From: an uncultured Pelagibacteraceae bacterium
Lineage (GTDB): Bacteria > Pseudomonadota > Alphaproteobacteria > Pelagibacterales > Pelagibacteraceae
Direction of reading: 5' to 3'
Assembly: GCA_902536205.1 (NCBI GenBank)
Contig: CACAWM010000012.1
Coordinates: 1 to 16,650, forward strand
Length of the DNA: 16,650 bases
This document shows positions 1 through 7,395 of the stretch, one piece after another; position 1 is the stretch's first letter, and each line of letters begins with the position of its first letter. The notes below the pieces were generated by a model. It saw only the letters and a list, made by a program, of their open reading frames with translations, ran no database searches and was not told the DNA's origin. A program made the translations under genes and the position numbers.

Positions 1-1022
<1,022 letters not shown>

Positions 1023-1023
1023 A

Positions 1024-1944
1024 TTGAGCCAGATACTTTTAAAAACGAGAAACTCTAAACTTGGTTTAGCATTAGATCTTAACTCATTTTTTAATCTAAT
1101 GAAGCCAAGAGTAATGTCTCTTGTTTTATTCACTTGCATGGTTGGTTTATTGATTGCACCTAATAGCGTTGATCTTAAAACTTCTTTAATATCATTACTA
1201 GCAGTAGCAATTGGCTCTGGTGCGGCTGGAGCTTTAAATATGTGGTATGAGTCCGATGTAGATGCCCTGATGAGCAGAACCTGTTTAAGACCGATACCAA
1301 CAGGCAAAGTAAAAAGAAATCAGGCTTTATATTTTGGAATTATTTTATCAATTATTTCTGTTGCTATGCTTTACTATTCGGCAAATACTATTTCAGCAAT
1401 ATTATTAGCATCAACTATTGGTTTTTATTTTTTTATTTATACGATCTGGCTTAAAAGAAAAACTCCACAGAATATTGTCATTGGAGGTGCCGCCGGAGCT
1501 TTACCCCCAGTTATTGGATGGACGATAGCTACAGGAACAATAACAATCGAACCAATAATACTTTTCTTAATTATTTTTGTTTGGACACCTTCTCATTTCT
1601 GGGCATTGAGTTTATATAAATCAGGAGATTATAAGAAAGCTAAGATACCAATGTTACCAGTTATTGCTGGAACAAAAACTACAAAAACGAATATATTGGT
1701 TTACTCATTTGCTATGCTTCCAGTTGTAATAGCTCCATATTATTTTGAGTTTGCGAGTTTATTATACTTAGTTACAGCTTTAGTTATGACAATATATTAT
1801 AATTATTTATGCTTAGAGTTGTTTAAAGCAAAAGTTATAAAATTCTCAAATAAAATTGCAAGAAAAGTATTTATCTACTCAATCTTTTATCTATTTTTTG
1901 TTTATCTAATTTTACTTATTGATAATGCCAGGAGCCTTTTTTAA
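1024..1944 (+). CDS. ctaB: Protoheme IX farnesyltransferase (heme O synthase)
   Basis: UbiA-family integral membrane enzyme that transfers a farnesyl group to heme b to make heme O, the precursor of heme a for the adjacent oxidase. It has 306 residues, the usual family length. The first aspartate-rich motif is at 72-91 (NMWYESDVDALMSRT followed by RP), the second polar loop is near 143-166 (KRKTPQN then GGAAGALPPVIGW), and FVWTPSHFWALSL is at 185-197. Several hydrophobic spans follow. The start is a TTG one base after the coxA stop. The first internal ATG (residue 27, base 1102) would remove the N-terminal tail just before the KPRVMSLVLF segment, and no other ATG/GTG/TTG lies between, so TTG is preferred. 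No strong Shine-Dalgarno is seen, and translational coupling to coxA is likely. Its stop overlaps the next start by one base. Confidence 0.95.
   Translation: MSQILLKTRNSKLGLALDLNSFFNLMKPRVMSLVLFTCMVGLLIAPNSVDLKTSLISLLAVAIGSGAAGALNMWYESDVDALMSRTCLRPIPTGKVKRNQALYFGIILSIISVAMLYYSANTISAILLASTIGFYFFIYTIWLKRKTPQNIVIGGAAGALPPVIGWTIATGTITIEPIILFLIIFVWTPSHFWALSLYKSGDYKKAKIPMLPVIAGTKTTKTNILVYSFAMLPVVIAPYYFEFASLLYLVTALVMTIYYNYLCLELFKAKVIKFSNKIARKVFIYSIFYLFFVYLILLIDNARSLF
1930..1934 (+). promoter_or_regulatory. Ribosome binding site AGGAG for the 36-codon gene
   Basis: AGGAG lies inside the last codons of ctaB, 9 bases before the ATG at 1944. It is one of the best Shine-Dalgarno matches in the window. 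It supports real translation of the very short reading frame that follows. Confidence 0.6.
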
Positions 1945-2054
1945 TGAGTAAAAAAAAGAAAAACATAATAACTGCAGTGCTATTAGTATTATTTATGATC
2001 TTTTTATTTGCACTTACCTTTTACAATATTGGAATTTATAATAGAGAAATTTAA
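1944..2054 (+). CDS. Small single-span membrane protein, CoxF-like position
   Basis: A 36-codon frame (MSKKKKNIITAVLLVLFMIF at its start) with a Lys-rich N-terminus, one hydrophobic span at about residues 8-26 and a short polar tail ending NREI. It fills the gap between ctaB and ctaG exactly: its ATG shares the last base of the ctaB stop (TAATG at 1942-1946), and its stop shares a base with the ctaG start (TAATG at 2052-2056). An AGGAG sits 9 bases upstream. Alphaproteobacterial cox operons often carry a tiny membrane protein, usually called CoxF, at this place; the role is poorly defined, presumably oxidase assembly. The link to CoxF rests on position, size and topology, since the sequence is too short for a firm homology claim. 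That it is a translated gene is more certain than its name. Confidence 0.72.
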   Translation: MSKKKKNIITAVLLVLFMIFLFALTFYNIGIYNREI

Positions 2055-2605
2055 TGACCATTAACAAAAAAAATTTGACTCCAGTAGCCTTAGTTTCAAT
2101 ATTTCTTTTAATGTTGGCTTTATCTTTTGCAGCAGTGCCCTTGTATGATTTGTTCTGTAGGGTTACTGGCTTTGGCGGGACTACACAAAATGCGTCAGAG
2201 AAAGAAATTCCAAAAATAATAGTAAATCAAAATTATAAAATGAGGTTTGATACAAATGTTCATAGTACCTCTGACTGGAAATTTTATCCTGAAAAAAATA
2301 CTCTAGATTTAAAACCAGGCCAAGTTCACACAGTAAAATTTAATGTGGAAAACCCAAGTGGCCAAACTTCATCAGGCTCAGCTTCATTCAATGTTTCACC
2401 TTCTTCTTTTGGTAAGTATTTAAATAAGATTGGTTGTTTTTGTTTCGAAAAACAAACCTTGAAGCCTAATGAGAAACAAGAATTTGTTTTAACATTTTTC
2501 TTGGATCCCAAAGTGGTTGATGATAATAAAACTAAGAATATTTCTGATGTAACACTATCTTTTACGTTTTTTGCATCTGAATTTTATGAAAAGGGAAAAA
2601 TTTAA
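2054..2605 (+). CDS. ctaG: Cytochrome c oxidase assembly protein CtaG/Cox11 (CuB copper delivery)
   Basis: Membrane-anchored periplasmic copper chaperone that delivers copper to the CuB site of subunit I. It has 183 residues, normal for the family. One N-terminal membrane span (about 10-30) runs into VPLYDLFCRVTGFGGT, with the conserved Cys35. A beta-sandwich domain follows, with FDTNVHSTSDWKFYPE (65-80) and the copper-binding CFCF motif at 128-131. The family stretch after CFCF, usually containing MPV, reads EFVLTFFLDP here, a mild divergence. The start ATG overlaps the stop of the upstream small gene by one base, and its own stop overlaps the coxC ATG by one base. It therefore sits in a chain of coupled genes between heme O synthesis and subunit III. 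Confidence 0.95.
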   Translation: MTINKKNLTPVALVSIFLLMLALSFAAVPLYDLFCRVTGFGGTTQNASEKEIPKIIVNQNYKMRFDTNVHSTSDWKFYPEKNTLDLKPGQVHTVKFNVENPSGQTSSGSASFNVSPSSFGKYLNKIGCFCFEKQTLKPNEKQEFVLTFFLDPKVVDDNKTKNISDVTLSFTFFASEFYEKGKI

Positions 2606-3396
2606 TGTCGGCTGAAAAAAAGAAACACGATTTTCATCTAGTAGATCCGAGCCCTTGGCCGATATATGTGTCTTTTGCAACATTAGTATTAGCAGTGGGT
2701 GCAGTTTATTATTTTCATTCTAAGGCTCTTTGGCTTTTATTAGTTGGTTTTGCTTTAGTTGTTTACGGAGCCTTTATGTGGTGGAGAGATGTTATTGAGG
2801 AAGCAGAGCACCAAGGTCATCATACTCCTGTAGTACAAATAGGTCATCGATATGGAATGACACTATTTATTGCATCAGAAGTTATGTTTTTTGTTGCATG
2901 GTTTTGGGCTTATTTTAATGCAAGTTTATTTCCAACCGAGTCTATTGGAGGAACCTGGCCTCCACCTGATATAAAAACATTTGATCCTTGGGATATACCT
3001 TTAATCAATACTCTTATTTTATTATTATCTGGAACAACAGTAACTTGGGCTCACCATGCAATGTTAGAGAATGACAGAAAAGGATTGGTGAATGGATTGA
3101 TAGCAACTGTTTTTTTAGGATTTATATTTTCATGCTTTCAAGCCTACGAATATCATCATGCCACTTTTACTCTAGATGGAAATATTTATGGTTCCACATT
3201 TTATATGGCTACAGGCTTTCATGGCTTTCATGTGATCGTTGGAACAATCTTCTTAGCAGTGTGTTTATTTAGATCGATGAAAGGTCATTCAACACCAACT
3301 CATCATTTTGGTTTTGAAGCAGCTGCCTGGTATTGGCACTTTGTCGATGTAGTTTGGTTATTCCTTTTTGCTGCAATCTATATTTGGGGAAGTTAA
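2605..3396 (+). CDS. coxC: Cytochrome c oxidase subunit III
   Basis: Non-catalytic core subunit of aa3 oxidase that stabilises the active site and the D proton path. It has 263 residues with about seven membrane spans, the usual full length. Seen in the sequence: ASEVMFFVAWFWAYFNASLFP region at 90-110 with the conserved membrane Glu92; HHAMLENDRKGL at 150-161; FQAYEYHHATF at 178-188; STFYMATGFHGFHVIVG at 197-213; and the C-terminal HFGFEAAAWYWHFVDVVWLF block near 234-253. An AAGGGA at 2591-2596 lies 8 bases before the ATG, which overlaps the ctaG stop by one base. Many alphaproteobacteria have a DUF983 gene after coxC, but here SURF1 follows directly. Confidence 0.97.
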   Translation: MSAEKKKHDFHLVDPSPWPIYVSFATLVLAVGAVYYFHSKALWLLLVGFALVVYGAFMWWRDVIEEAEHQGHHTPVVQIGHRYGMTLFIASEVMFFVAWFWAYFNASLFPTESIGGTWPPPDIKTFDPWDIPLINTLILLLSGTTVTWAHHAMLENDRKGLVNGLIATVFLGFIFSCFQAYEYHHATFTLDGNIYGSTFYMATGFHGFHVIVGTIFLAVCLFRSMKGHSTPTHHFGFEAAAWYWHFVDVVWLFLFAAIYIWGS

Positions 3397-3403
3397 TCTC
3401 AAA

Positions 3404-4066
3404 TTGAAAAAAGCATTATTATTTCAATTATTTGTTATTTTCTTCATAATATTATTTTGTGCACTAGGCACTTGGCAACTTTATAGACTTCAGTGGAAAT
3501 TAGAATTAATTAGTGAAATAACTTTTGGATTAGACTCTCAACCAATAGAATACTCAAGTTCTATTAAAAAAAACTATCAAAGAATTAACGCTAAAGGAAA
3601 ATTTGATTTCGATAAACAAATTTACCTTTATAGTTTGAATGAAAAAGGAAAACCAGGATATGATGTAGTAACACCATTTAGAACAAATAAAAATGAGAAT
3701 GTCTTAGTTAATAGAGGGTGGATAAATAAAGAACTTAAAGGCAACGTTAAGATAAATATTAATACTTCAGCCGAACAAAAAATTGTTGGTCTTCTGAGAG
3801 AAATATATAAACCAAATATGTTTAAACCAGATAATGATATTAAAAATAATATTTGGTTTTCAATAAATTTAGAAGATCTGAAAGAGGCTACAGGAGAACA
3901 ATTTAACGAGTTTGTAATTTTTTTGGAAGATAACCAAATTAAGTCACCAATTCCTAAAAAGATCAGCATTGATGTGCCAAATAATCACCTTAAATATGCT
4001 ATAACATGGTATGCAATATCAATCTCGATAATTTTTTATTACTTGTATTTTAGACGAAAAAAATGA
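3404..4066 (+). CDS. SURF1 family cytochrome oxidase biogenesis protein
   Basis: Inner-membrane assembly factor linked to heme a insertion into subunit I. With the start chosen here it has 220 residues: an N-terminal span (about 5-22), a periplasmic domain, and a C-terminal span (about 199-215). Family motifs are LGTWQLYRLQWK (21-32), VNRGW (102-106), GLLRE (129-133) and NNHLKYAITWYA (193-204). The frame extends upstream to another TTG at 3368, but that start would overlap coxC by 29 bases and add residues with no family counterpart. The TTG at 3404 follows the coxC stop by 7 bases, puts the Lys-Lys right before the first span, and has GGGGAAG at 3386-3392 upstream. Both candidate starts are TTG. 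The stop overlaps the thrC start (ATGA). Confidence 0.92.
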   Translation: MKKALLFQLFVIFFIILFCALGTWQLYRLQWKLELISEITFGLDSQPIEYSSSIKKNYQRINAKGKFDFDKQIYLYSLNEKGKPGYDVVTPFRTNKNENVLVNRGWINKELKGNVKININTSAEQKIVGLLREIYKPNMFKPDNDIKNNIWFSINLEDLKEATGEQFNEFVIFLEDNQIKSPIPKKISIDVPNNHLKYAITWYAISISIIFYYLYFRRKK

Positions 4067-5244
4067 ATTATTTTAGTACTAGGGATAAATCTTTAAAATT
4101 TAGTTTTAAAGATATTTTCTTAAGAGGACTTGCTCCAGGCGGAGGGTTATTTTTACCTGCTGAAGTAAAGAAGTATAATCAAGAAGAACTTAATCATTTA
4201 AGTCAATTAAATTATAATGAACTTGCAACAGAAATTATCTTTAATTTCTGTTCAGGAGAAATTAAAAAGGAAGAACTTAGCTCACTAATACAAAAATCTT
4301 ACAGGAGTTTTAGAGATAAAGAGGTAGTTAATTTAAAAAAGATTGGAGAGATTGATCTTCTTGAGCTTTATCATGGGCCCACTCTAGCTTTTAAAGATAT
4401 TGCAATGCAGGTAATTGGTAATTTGTATGACTACTTAGAAGTCGCTAAAGATAAAACTGTAAATGTCGTAGTAGCTACATCAGGAGATACTGGCTCAGCA
4501 GCTATTGCAGCATTAAGTAATAGAAAAAATATAAATCTTTTCGTTCTGCATCCGCATAATAAAATTTCTAATATTCAAAGAAAAATAATGACAACAATTG
4601 GTGGAGCTAATATTTATAATATTGCTATTGAGGGTTCATTTGACGATTGTCAAAAAATTGTAAAAGAGCTTTTTAATGAAGATAGTTTTAGGGCAAAAAT
4701 AAATATGTCTGGGGTTAATTCTATCAATTGGGCAAGAATTGTTTGTCAAATTGTTTATTATTTTTATTCTTTTTTTAAATTAAAAAAAAAAAATATTAGC
4801 TTTTCTGTACCAACCGGTAATTTTGGAGATATCTATGCTGGGTACGTGGCAAAAAAAATGGGTTTACCAATTAATAAACTTATAGTTGCTACAAATAAAA
4901 ATGATATTTTGCAAAGAGTTATTAATACAGGTGAATATAAACCAGATACAGTGAAATCAACTATCACACCAAGTATGGATATACAAGTCGCCAGTAATTT
5001 TGAGAGACTGCTTTATTATATTTTAGATGAAAGTGATAGTAAGGTAGAGTCATTAATGAATGATCTTTCATCAAAAAGTTTATTTAATTTAGAAAATAAA
5101 AATCTTTTAGCTAAAAAAAGAGCAAGAAATTTCTTAGTTTTTATCCTTTACCTTAATGCGTTTGGTATATTCTTATTATTAAATAGTTTTACGGCTCATT
5201 TGTTAAATTTTATAGTAAATCCAGAATTTAGTTACCCTGTTTAA
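4063..5244 (+). CDS. thrC: Threonine synthase, C-terminally truncated with an unrelated tail
   Basis: PLP enzyme that converts O-phosphohomoserine to threonine. Residues 1-345 are clearly threonine synthase: STRDKSLKFSFKDIFLRGLAPGGGLFLP at the N-terminus (split here by positions 5-32), the PLP lysine K111 in TLAFKDIAMQ, the phosphate loop ATSGDTGSAA (138-147), NSINWARIVCQIVYYF (219-234), VPTGNFGDIYAGY (249-261) and TPSMDIQVASNFERLL (302-317). After about residue 345 the match stops. The last 45 or so residues are hydrophobic and unlike the family, and the usual C-terminal domain (about 110-130 residues, with its PHTA-type motif) is absent from all three forward frames here. The gene ends converging on cinA and overlapping it by 17 bases. 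The protein as encoded is probably inactive. Either the gene was broken by rearrangement, or the sequence is a chimeric join. Its place after SURF1 is normal for alphaproteobacteria. Confidence 0.88.
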   Translation: MNYFSTRDKSLKFSFKDIFLRGLAPGGGLFLPAEVKKYNQEELNHLSQLNYNELATEIIFNFCSGEIKKEELSSLIQKSYRSFRDKEVVNLKKIGEIDLLELYHGPTLAFKDIAMQVIGNLYDYLEVAKDKTVNVVVATSGDTGSAAIAALSNRKNINLFVLHPHNKISNIQRKIMTTIGGANIYNIAIEGSFDDCQKIVKELFNEDSFRAKINMSGVNSINWARIVCQIVYYFYSFFKLKKKNISFSVPTGNFGDIYAGYVAKKMGLPINKLIVATNKNDILQRVINTGEYKPDTVKSTITPSMDIQVASNFERLLYYILDESDSKVESLMNDLSSKSLFNLENKNLLAKKRARNFLVFILYLNAFGIFLLLNSFTAHLLNFIVNPEFSYPV

Positions 5245-5707
5245 TTAATCTAAATAACAGATTAAGAGATTTTTTTACTGTTTGTCTTTGAATGTAAGCT
5301 CTACCTTTATTCTTAAAATTACATTTATTAACAATAACCTTTTTTCCAACTCTTATTCCAATGTAAACTAAACCAACTGGTTTTTGTTTTGAGCCGCCCT
5401 TAGGACCAGCTATCCCTGTGATTGAAACACACACTTTAGAGTTACTAATATTACTTAGCTCATTTACCATAGCCAAACAACACTGAACACTTACAGCACC
5501 ATATTTTTTAATTATTTTTTGAGGCACTTTTAAAATACTTGTTTTGGCTTGATTTGAGTAAGTAACTAATCCCATCGTAAATACTTTCGATGAGCCACTT
5601 ACAGAGGTAATAGTACTAGACAGCATACCTCCTGTACATGACTCAGCAATCGCAAGTTTCATCTTTTTTCTTTTAATTAATGAAATTATCTTTTTATTTA
5701 AACTCAT
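5228..5707 (-). CDS. cinA: CinA C-terminal domain protein (NMN amidohydrolase, PncC type)
   Basis: Stand-alone version of the C-terminal domain of CinA, which in characterised members hydrolyses nicotinamide mononucleotide to nicotinate mononucleotide for pyridine nucleotide recycling. It has 159 residues, the normal length for the single-domain form; no CinA N-terminal domain is present. Motifs: LAIAESCTGGMLSSTITSVSGSS (18-40), GLVTYSNQAKTSIL (46-59), GAVSVQCCLAMV (70-81) and SITGIAGPKGG (95-105), followed by KPVGLVYIGI. The start ATG shares one base with the stop of the upstream pgpA (TAATG on the minus strand), so it is the third gene of an ispDF-pgpA-cinA operon. Its 3' end overlaps the broken thrC tail on the other strand. 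The symbol cinA follows common usage; pncC is equally valid. Confidence 0.92.
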   Translation of the reverse strand: MSLNKKIISLIKRKKMKLAIAESCTGGMLSSTITSVSGSSKVFTMGLVTYSNQAKTSILKVPQKIIKKYGAVSVQCCLAMVNELSNISNSKVCVSITGIAGPKGGSKQKPVGLVYIGIRVGKKVIVNKCNFKNKGRAYIQRQTVKKSLNLLFRLIKQGN

Positions 5708-6210
5708 TAGAAAAATTTTGATTTAATTACCATAAAAATTATCAACGTAAGGACTACATATAAGCCAGCAACTACATCGTCTATTATTACTCCAAAACTA
5801 TTTTTAAATTTTCTATCAAAAAAACTTACTGGAAAAGGTTTTTTAATATCAAAATATCTAAACAAAATAAAAATATATAAATAAAACAGAGCTGCCTCAT
5901 AAGATTCTTTCGCGCTTCCATGAGCGATTTCATATAAATAAATTGGAACAGATTGTCCTATGAATTCATCTATAACAACTTCTTTAGGATCCTTGTTTTC
6001 ATTATATTTTATATATTCAGACACAGCATAAAAAGAATAGATAAAAACTATTAGTAAAATAATCAAAATTACGATGTTAGGTAAATTAATTATATGAAAT
6101 AAGCTGTATAGAAAAACAGTTGTTATAAGAGACGTTATTGTTCCAGGAGCAAATTTAAATGATCCAATTCCAAAACATGTTACAAATAAATAATTGAAAG
6201 TTTTAATCAT
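5707..6210 (-). CDS. pgpA: Phosphatidylglycerophosphatase A
   Basis: Membrane phosphatase that removes the terminal phosphate of phosphatidylglycerophosphate to give phosphatidylglycerol. It has 167 residues, the normal size. Signature segments are GIGSFKFAPGTITSLIT (15-31), DPKEVVIDEFIGQSVP (74-89, with the metal-site Asp/Glu pair in IDEFIGQ) and the C-terminal FRYFDIKKPFPVSFFD then GVIIDDVVAGLY. Hydrophobic spans lie around 35-65 and at the extreme C-terminus. The start ATG lies inside the end of ispDF (8-base overlap), and the stop overlaps the cinA start by one base, so all three genes are likely translated from one transcript. Confidence 0.93.
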   Translation of the reverse strand: MIKTFNYLFVTCFGIGSFKFAPGTITSLITTVFLYSLFHIINLPNIVILIILLIVFIYSFYAVSEYIKYNENKDPKEVVIDEFIGQSVPIYLYEIAHGSAKESYEAALFYLYIFILFRYFDIKKPFPVSFFDRKFKNSFGVIIDDVVAGLYVVLTLIIFMVIKSKFF

Positions 6211-7348
6211 ATTTTATAACTGAGCATATAACTTCACAGGCTATTGCCTTTTCTTTACCTATCACACCAAGTTTTTCAGTAGTTTTCCCTTTAATATTTA
6301 TTTGATCTTTTGAAATTTCACAAAGTTTAGCAATATTATTGATCATTTTATTTTTATAATTTTTGATTTTAGGTGTTTGAGTAATAATATTTATATCAAT
6401 ATTATTTATTAAATAACCTTTAAATTTAACTTGTTCTACTACTCTTTGAAGTAAAAATGTGGATCTTATGTTTTTAAATTTTTTATTTTTATCAGAAAAC
6501 ATTCGGCCAATATCACCCATTTGACAAGCACCTAAAATAGAATCAGTCACTGAATGAAGAACAGGGTCTCCGTCTGAATGACCTAGTGTCCCTACCTTTG
6601 ATTTAATTCTTAAACCAGCTAAATAAAATTTTCTTTTTGCTACCAATCTGTGAACATCAAATCCTATTCCAACACTTTGTTTAGATTTATAAATGTTCTT
6701 AAGATTTTCAAAATCTGATTTGTCAGTAATTTTAAAATTGCTCTTTTCACCTTCAATAAATTTAACTTTATTTAGATCCATATATAAAGAAATATCGTCA
6801 TCTTTATATTTGCCTGAATTAGTTTTATGTAGATGATATATTTCTTTTAAATTAAAAGCTTGAGGTGTTTGAGTTAAAAAAAGATTATTTCTTTTTTTTC
6901 CAACAATGTATTCTTCTTTACTAGAGTCTATTATTTGTTTTACTGCATCTTGAACTCTAATCTTTGGAACTACAGCTCTAGCATTTTTCATATTTTTTAT
7001 AAGTGAATTAAATAATTTTGATGAGAAATTAGGTCTAGCTACGTCATGAATTAAAACTTTTGAAATTCCTTTTTGATTTTTTAAATACTTTAAGGCATTA
7101 AAAGTTGAATGTTGCCTGTTTTTTCCGCCAATTACTAATTTAACATTTTTAAGTTTAAGTGATTTGACTCGTTTGGAGTCTTTTTTGTTATAAACGATAA
7201 TTATCTTTTTAATTTGTTTAAATTTACGTGCTTTATTAACGTTTATTTCAATTAATGATTTGCCCGCTATTTTTTGATATGGTTTGCCAATATTAGACCT
7301 AAATCTATGGCTATTACCTCCAGCAAGAATAATAAAACAATAACTCAT
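6203..7348 (-). CDS. ispDF: Bifunctional MEP cytidylyltransferase / MECDP synthase
   Basis: Fusion of two enzymes of the methylerythritol phosphate route to isoprenoids, an arrangement typical of alphaproteobacteria. Residues 1-222 are IspD: nucleotide-binding FIILAGGNSHRF (5-16), Lys22 in GKPYQKIAG in place of the usual PKQY, LIHDVARP (99-106) and TQTPQAF (159-165). Residues 225-381 are IspF: GIGFDVHRL (227-235) with metal ligands Asp231 and His233, GHSDGDPVLH (256-265) with metal ligand His265, GACQMGDIGRMFSD, ITQTPKI, and GKTTEKLGVIGKEKAIACE near the C-terminus. The total of 381 residues fits the fusion family. The step between the two (IspE) is not in the window. It is the first gene of the minus-strand operon, divergent from ntrY. 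No Shine-Dalgarno is visible before the ATG. Confidence 0.96.
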   Translation of the reverse strand: MSYCFIILAGGNSHRFRSNIGKPYQKIAGKSLIEINVNKARKFKQIKKIIIVYNKKDSKRVKSLKLKNVKLVIGGKNRQHSTFNALKYLKNQKGISKVLIHDVARPNFSSKLFNSLIKNMKNARAVVPKIRVQDAVKQIIDSSKEEYIVGKKRNNLFLTQTPQAFNLKEIYHLHKTNSGKYKDDDISLYMDLNKVKFIEGEKSNFKITDKSDFENLKNIYKSKQSVGIGFDVHRLVAKRKFYLAGLRIKSKVGTLGHSDGDPVLHSVTDSILGACQMGDIGRMFSDKNKKFKNIRSTFLLQRVVEQVKFKGYLINNIDINIITQTPKIKNYKNKMINNIAKLCEISKDQINIKGKTTEKLGVIGKEKAIACEVICSVIKYD

Positions 7349-7395
7349 AATATTAATTTATATTATATTTATAAAATATTTAATGCTTATTAATA
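7349..7395. promoter_or_regulatory. Divergent promoter spacer between ispDF and ntrY
   Basis: These 47 bases separate two divergent starts and contain only two G/C bases, so both operons probably start here or inside the neighbouring genes. On the minus strand a perfect TATAAT lies at 7367-7362, 13 bases before the ispDF ATG, which would imply a very short or absent leader. No good -35 box is seen for either direction, and neither start has a Shine-Dalgarno. In DNA this AT-rich a TATAAT is weak evidence by itself. Confidence 0.35.

Noticed and set aside
3368..3403. Longer SURF1 start at the TTG inside coxC
   Set aside because: It would overlap coxC by 29 bases and add 12 residues without family counterparts, while the TTG at 3404 places the membrane anchor at the N-terminus.
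4782..4793. The 12-A run as the cause of the thrC truncation
   Set aside because: The family motifs VPTGNFGD and PSMDIQVASNFERLL continue in the same frame well after the run, and the break comes 300 bases later.
5124..5135. Perfect 12-bp palindrome AAGAAATTTCTT near the thrC break, as a fold-back amplification junction
   Set aside because: The flanks do not continue as inverted copies of each other, and short A/T palindromes are common by chance in this DNA. It remains only a possible microhomology.
5101..5227. A remnant of ratA or another gene between thrC and cinA
   Set aside because: All six frames were read: most are broken by stops within 20-30 codons, and none shows a recognisable motif.
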